Below, one piece after another: positions 59,971 to 64,000 of a stretch of DNA of 64,000 nt. The DNA comes from Zygnema cylindricum. Its lineage: Eukaryota; Streptophyta; Zygnematophyceae; Zygnematales; Zygnemataceae. The notes under the pieces were generated by a model. It was given only the letters and a program-made list of their open reading frames with translations. It searched no databases and had not been told where the DNA came from. How positions within the stretch are numbered: the stretch's first letter is position 1; each line of letters opens with the position of its first letter. The stretch lies in NCBI GenBank assembly GCA_037447655.1, contig JBBHKE010003551.1, forward strand, positions 43,333 through 107,332, written 5' to 3'. Both the position numbers and the translations under genes were made by a program.

Positions 59971-61318
59971 TGTTAAGGGTCATTTAGCGTTGGTTCAATT
60001 TTTGTCACTTTTGGTCCCGTCCGTACCTATTATTACATGCGTCGGTCCGCTCTTGCCGCCCTACATACAAGTCTTTTGGGCGACGGTCTCTCTCCTTGTC
60101 CTAAGTATGTTTATTCCTCCTTGTCGTGATTCTCTTTTGTATTGTGTTTGTGTCGTCGTACATTTTGTCGCTTGACTCTACGTCGTTACTTTAGGTCTTA
60201 ATTTCTTTTGTACATTGCCGCCCTAAAGTCAATCCTTCATACTTTAGACTAGATACATTAGAATCTAGTCATAACGTCAATTACGTAAAATCTCAAACAC
60301 ATTAATTAGAATCTAGACTATGATCCTTTTTGTTATAGCGCACCAAAGAGCGCTTAGCCTCCACAGTAATAAGCACTGCATATTTTGTATATAAGTGACA
60401 TTTCTCATTTAATGAAATCATTCCAAATACAAATCAATTTCTCTCTCCAATGCATTGATCTTTCTCTTGCATATAATTCCATGGCTTCCGCCAATCCACC
60501 TCCAATAGGTTATGGGCCCGCCATTCCACTTCTAATATCATCCAAAAGTTTGGTGGCCAAAACTTATATGATTGGTCTTTTTCAGCCATGCATATTTCAA
60601 ACACGATAAGTGTTGGTACCACTTTATAGGAATTTTAAAACCTCTTATCATTTCCTCTACTGAAACACTAACAAAAAAAGCTACAAAAGAGTTGGCAATA
60701 GCTACATGGAAACTAAAAGATGAGGATGCGCACGCTCGCCTAGTGATGTCACTTACTACCGAGCGCACTCGTCTTATTTGTGGCGCCTCGTCTTCCGCCG
60801 ATGCTTGGAATTGTCTTCAAGTGGCTTATATTCAAACCGGATGGGCCGCCCGCCGAATTCAAAAACGAGCGTTTTTTTAATTCTATGAAAAAGCCGACGA
60901 AATCCATGCAAGACTGGATTAGCACGGTCGAATTGTCTTCAAAGTGCACCATGATAGGCGTGCACCTTTCCGACGGGGACCTCTCCACTACCCTTTTGAG
61001 AGGACTCCTTGAAACCTTTTCCCATTTCATTTCATTGTTTGACAATTTAGACCAATCTATTTCTTTTCACTCCATTTGTACAAAACTTTTGTATGAAGAG
61101 ACCAAACTTCTCTTTTTTTCTGCTCCAAATCTATCTCATGCAAATGTTTTTCTTGCCGAAAATCTGAAATCTAACGGGGAGGGAGGATGCAGCGTTTGTT
61201 TTGCACTTACTGCAAAACAAAACGACATGCCATTGAAGAATGTCAAAAATTGGCTCGGCGGTTTTACATTGTATAAATATACTGTATTTATACTGTACGT
61301 ATCTGTACAATCACAATA
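59971..61318 (+). mobile_element. Copia retrotransposon, 5' part (LTR plus gag), truncated
   Basis: Starts TGTTAAGGGTCATTT in intron 1 of copy 8. A TATA-like TATATAA lies at 60389 in the LTR, which probably ends near 60450. gag follows. Everything after the gag zinc knuckle is replaced by the third Helitron-like end at 61319, so protease, integrase and reverse transcriptase are missing. Confidence 0.65.
60481..61270 (+). pseudogene. Copia-type gag (UBN2 family), frameshifted
   Basis: A start ATG at 60481 (MASANPPPIGYG) is followed by UBN2-type segments in three frames: DAHARLVMSLTTERTRLICG, SSADAWNCLQVAYIQTG, MKKPTKSMQDWISTVELSSK, GVHLSDGDLSTTLLRGLLET and HSICTKLLYEETK. A zinc knuckle CTYCKTKRHAIEEC lies at about 61195-61240. 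Frame changes occur near 60600, 60840 and 61190. Gag would coat the retrotransposon RNA. Confidence 0.78.
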
Positions 61319-63236
61319 TATAAATTCCAAACCTTTGGTCGCCTTCGAGGAAACTTTATATAGGCGGTGTGTCTCCTTTTTTTCCTGTCTGTTCTCAGTA
61401 CGGAGGTCCGCCGTCGATTTGACGTCGATTGAGTTTACGATCGAGAACTGTCGTTGATTTGCCGTCAACTTATTCTACGTACGACTATCGTCGTACCGCT
61501 GTCACAATGTAACATTTGACGTCGATCGCCGTCGATTGGGTTTACGAACGACTATCGCCGAAAAACAGTTCAAAAAGACCCATCAAATTTCTAAAGTAGG
61601 TCATTAATAAAACATTTTTGTACCGCAAAGACAATCTACAAACCGACTACCTACGCACCGACAATTGTAGTAACGAACGATCACACGAGCAACCTCACCG
61701 GCCGCCAAACTTCCAAAGTAGGCCGACATAACACTTCAGTACCGTTGGCACAATGTAATGTTTTGAAACCGCAACGTTGAAATGAAACGTCATCCTACGA
61801 ACCGACAATATCTCAAGCAAATCTAAAAAAGTGAAAAAAATATCATGTTATTTTTCATGTGAAAGTAAGTGTGGTTTGCCGAAAGTGGCGCGTAGCGTGC
61901 AGATGCCCCATTGCGAAAATCTCAAACCATTGCAAAAAGCTTAAACCATTACACTAGCTCAAATTGTGCATATATCAGATACCATTTTGTACATTTGTAG
62001 TATTATGGAACTAAAAACAAAAAACATTCATAACATTAGTACGCTTACCCGAGCTGAAAAGTAATTGGTTGAATAACACAACTCTGGACTCGCTGAACTC
62101 TAGAACGGCGGTGCCATCTCGGTTCAAGTGACGCCTCAAACTACAGGTGTTCAAAGACAATTTTACTAAGGTAAGTTGATCTGTATAAAACTGTACGTTG
62201 TAGAGCTACAATAACAAAAAAACGACTTTTCTCGTTTGAAAGTGGGGTAAGTTCATGAATTGTTGGTGTAAACAGTGCAGATAAAAAATGAATTTCCTGT
62301 TTCAAAGTGGGGTTTGTTCATGAAAATGGTGGAAAATGTGTAGATATGCGTAGCGTACTTTTATTCACTAAACGTACGATAAATCACTTTTCTAGATTGA
62401 ATAAGTTTTTGATGTGTTCATGTTGTTGCATTGAATCATGTTATGGTTCATGTTATAAAGTGTGTAATCCACATTAGTACATTTTTCAGTTGAACATGAA
62501 CCAATAGAGTTGATTAGCACATAGAACGTGTGATGTCTTAAAGTTTTTTCTATAGGTACAAAAGTGACATTTGGGCTTAATAGAAAGAGTGTGTCATGTG
62601 TTCAAGTTATTCATTGAATCGTGTTATGGTTGATAATGTAACATGTGTTGACGTTACTACGCCTATTTTAATTGAACGTAAATCGACAGAGTAACAAACA
62701 CATAAAACGCATGATGCTTTTACCTTTTGGAAATAAGTTCATGAGTGGCATTTGTGCCCAATAGATGCTTGAACCTAACACTGAAGAAATACAATATCAT
62801 TCAGGTGAGCAAAAAAAATCACACTATGGTTATTGTTCCACATAAGGTATTGTTAATGAACTTTATGAAATGAGACAATTGGTTGTCCTGTTAAGTCTTT
62901 CAATATGTTGGTAGGATAGAGATCATAAAGTAAAATAGTTTCATGAAAATGTGGTAAATTGTGCATGTGGGACAGATGCATGCCAATGTACTCTATGATG
63001 GGTTTGGGTTGCAAAAATGTAATGAAAGTGAGTAAAGATGAATGAAAACGAAATTAGTTAATCATGACGTACATATAATCGTTGCACCCTTTGTTCATGT
63101 GGCAAATAAAAACATGATAAAAAATAACATGAGACATGCCAGTGGGAATAGAAAGACATGTGCTGACCATATTCTATGCTTCTAATTTACCACATGTACT
63201 ACCAACCGCTACACACACTCCTACTACGACCCAAAA
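61319..63236 (+). mobile_element. Third Helitron-like end (truncated)
   Basis: Begins TATAAATTCCAAACCTTTGG, like the two ends of the 21-kb element, with TATATAGGCGGTGTGTCTC just inside, the subterminal repeats, then the N-terminal coding relic (GACATGCCAGTGGGAATAG near 63130). Homology stops near GACCCAAAA, equivalent to about 43730 in the left arm. That three copies share one terminus supports this as the genuine 5' end of the family. Confidence 0.68.
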
Positions 63237-63238
63237 CA

Positions 63239-63541
63239 TGTAATTCTGTGACCTCCATTGGTACACAGAATGTCCAGCTTATGTGAAGCCTCTAGGATAG
63301 TATATGCACTTTTGACTTTGACAATGAATAAGTCCCACCCTGGGACGCAAAATCTCTGACCAACTACACCCCTGTGTAGCCTGGACTCCCCTGAGTCCGC
63401 AGCAAAAAGAATCACTGAATTTGCTCACCTGAGCATTATGTTATGGCTGACCAAAGTTGGTCTATAAATACAAGTGCACTCTTGGAGAGAGGCTGGAAAA
63501 CTAAAAATATTCTAAGTCCTAAGCTACCCCTCTAAGCCTAC
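63239..63541. mobile_element. Possible solo LTR
   Basis: About 300 bp starting TGTAATTCTGTG right at the broken Helitron-like end, with a TATA-like CTATAAATAC at 63461 followed by a short transcribed-looking leader. No second copy in the window and no clear duplication of the target, so this is tentative. Confidence 0.3.
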
Positions 63542-64000
63542 TACACCGCGCATCGTTATTAGTGTCAAAGTTTAAAAAGTGTAAAAGTAAATATACCGTC
63601 ATTGACGCTAATTAAGAATTTGAAAATTAAAAAAAAAAAGGTTTATTCTAATTTCGGTATTAACGCTAATTTGGGGACAGTAAAAATCGAATATTCTCCG
63701 TACGATTGTACACATTAATATATGTAGCCGTACACAATTTTAAAAATCGTACGACGACGCCAAATCGAGTATCCGTACCGATCTGACAATTTTACGGCGG
63801 TTACGTGTCAAAGCTATAATGCGTAACGTGAAGTTTAATTTCAGTTGTTTTTGTTTGACGTTTACGGAAAGGATTAACACGCCACGCCGTTTCTACATGT
63901 AACTTGGACGTATGGCCGTAGTTCCGTTCGTCCGTATCTCATGTATTCTAATAACGTCCCTTTTGGGTGGTTTTATTAGAGTTAAGTATGCTAATATGTG
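63542..64000. mobile_element. TA-flanked MITE, cut by the window end
   Basis: Starts TA then CACCGCGCATCGTTATTAG, the family end seen at 6258, and continues with sequence resembling the first half of that element (TTAAGAATTTGAAAATT; CCGTACACAATTT). The right end is beyond 64000. Confidence 0.65.

Overview
This is nuclear DNA from a eukaryote. Its genes are split by AT-rich GT-AG introns, and it carries abundant transposons of nearly every plant-type class (Ty1/copia, a gag-protease-only LTR element, hAT, PIF/Harbinger-like, TA-duplicating MITEs, Helitron-like). The mix best fits a green plant or streptophyte alga with an expanded, repeat-rich genome; the species cannot be fixed from the sequence.

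The backbone is a tandem array of eight copies of one four-exon gene, all on the + strand. The inferred protein is about 355 residues: an N-terminal F-box-like domain, a Glu/Arg-rich low-complexity stretch of varying length, a conserved block (core KEGEGLLFNSSDVIFQS), a Cys/His cluster put together from exons 2, 3 and 4 (C-x2-C ... C-x3-H-x2-C), and a very acidic Asp/Glu/Tyr tail. Copies 1 (1196-5193) and 2 (7683-11374) are open in every exon. Copy 3 (11932-13423) has lost exons 1-3 and has a stop in exon 4. Copy 4 (18649-21463) is frameshifted in exons 1 and 4. Copy 5 (25702-30072) is open except for one TGA. Copy 6 (33240-34888) has exons 1-2 only and runs into copy 7. Copy 7 (35113-58111) is split by a 21.4-kb transposon and lacks exons 2-3. 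Copy 8 (59259 onwards) has a frameshifted exon 1 and a copia element in intron 1.

Transposons by region: 1-14 kb, hAT-type MITEs (TAGTGTTG ends) and TA-flanked MITEs in introns and promoters. 15.5-17.9 kb, a decayed autonomous-type hAT transposase. 22.8-25.0 kb, a three-level nest of a Harbinger-like element, a second one inside it, and a TA-MITE inside that. 30.9-32.9 kb, a 2-kb insertion carrying an inverted piece of the gene promoter. 35.7-57.1 kb, a large palindromic Helitron-like element whose arms face each other and whose left arm was later hit by a copia element (36812-43227) and a gag-protease LTR element on the minus strand (44308-51297). 60-64 kb, a copia LTR plus gag, cut by a third Helitron-like end, then a possible solo LTR and another MITE.

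The most striking unexplained structure lies in intron 2 of copies 1, 2, 4 and 5: an array of roughly 40-50-bp units, each resembling the real exon 3 splice acceptor and the first bases of exon 3, and expanded to more than ten units in copy 5. No rRNA, CRISPR or clear tRNA genes were seen.
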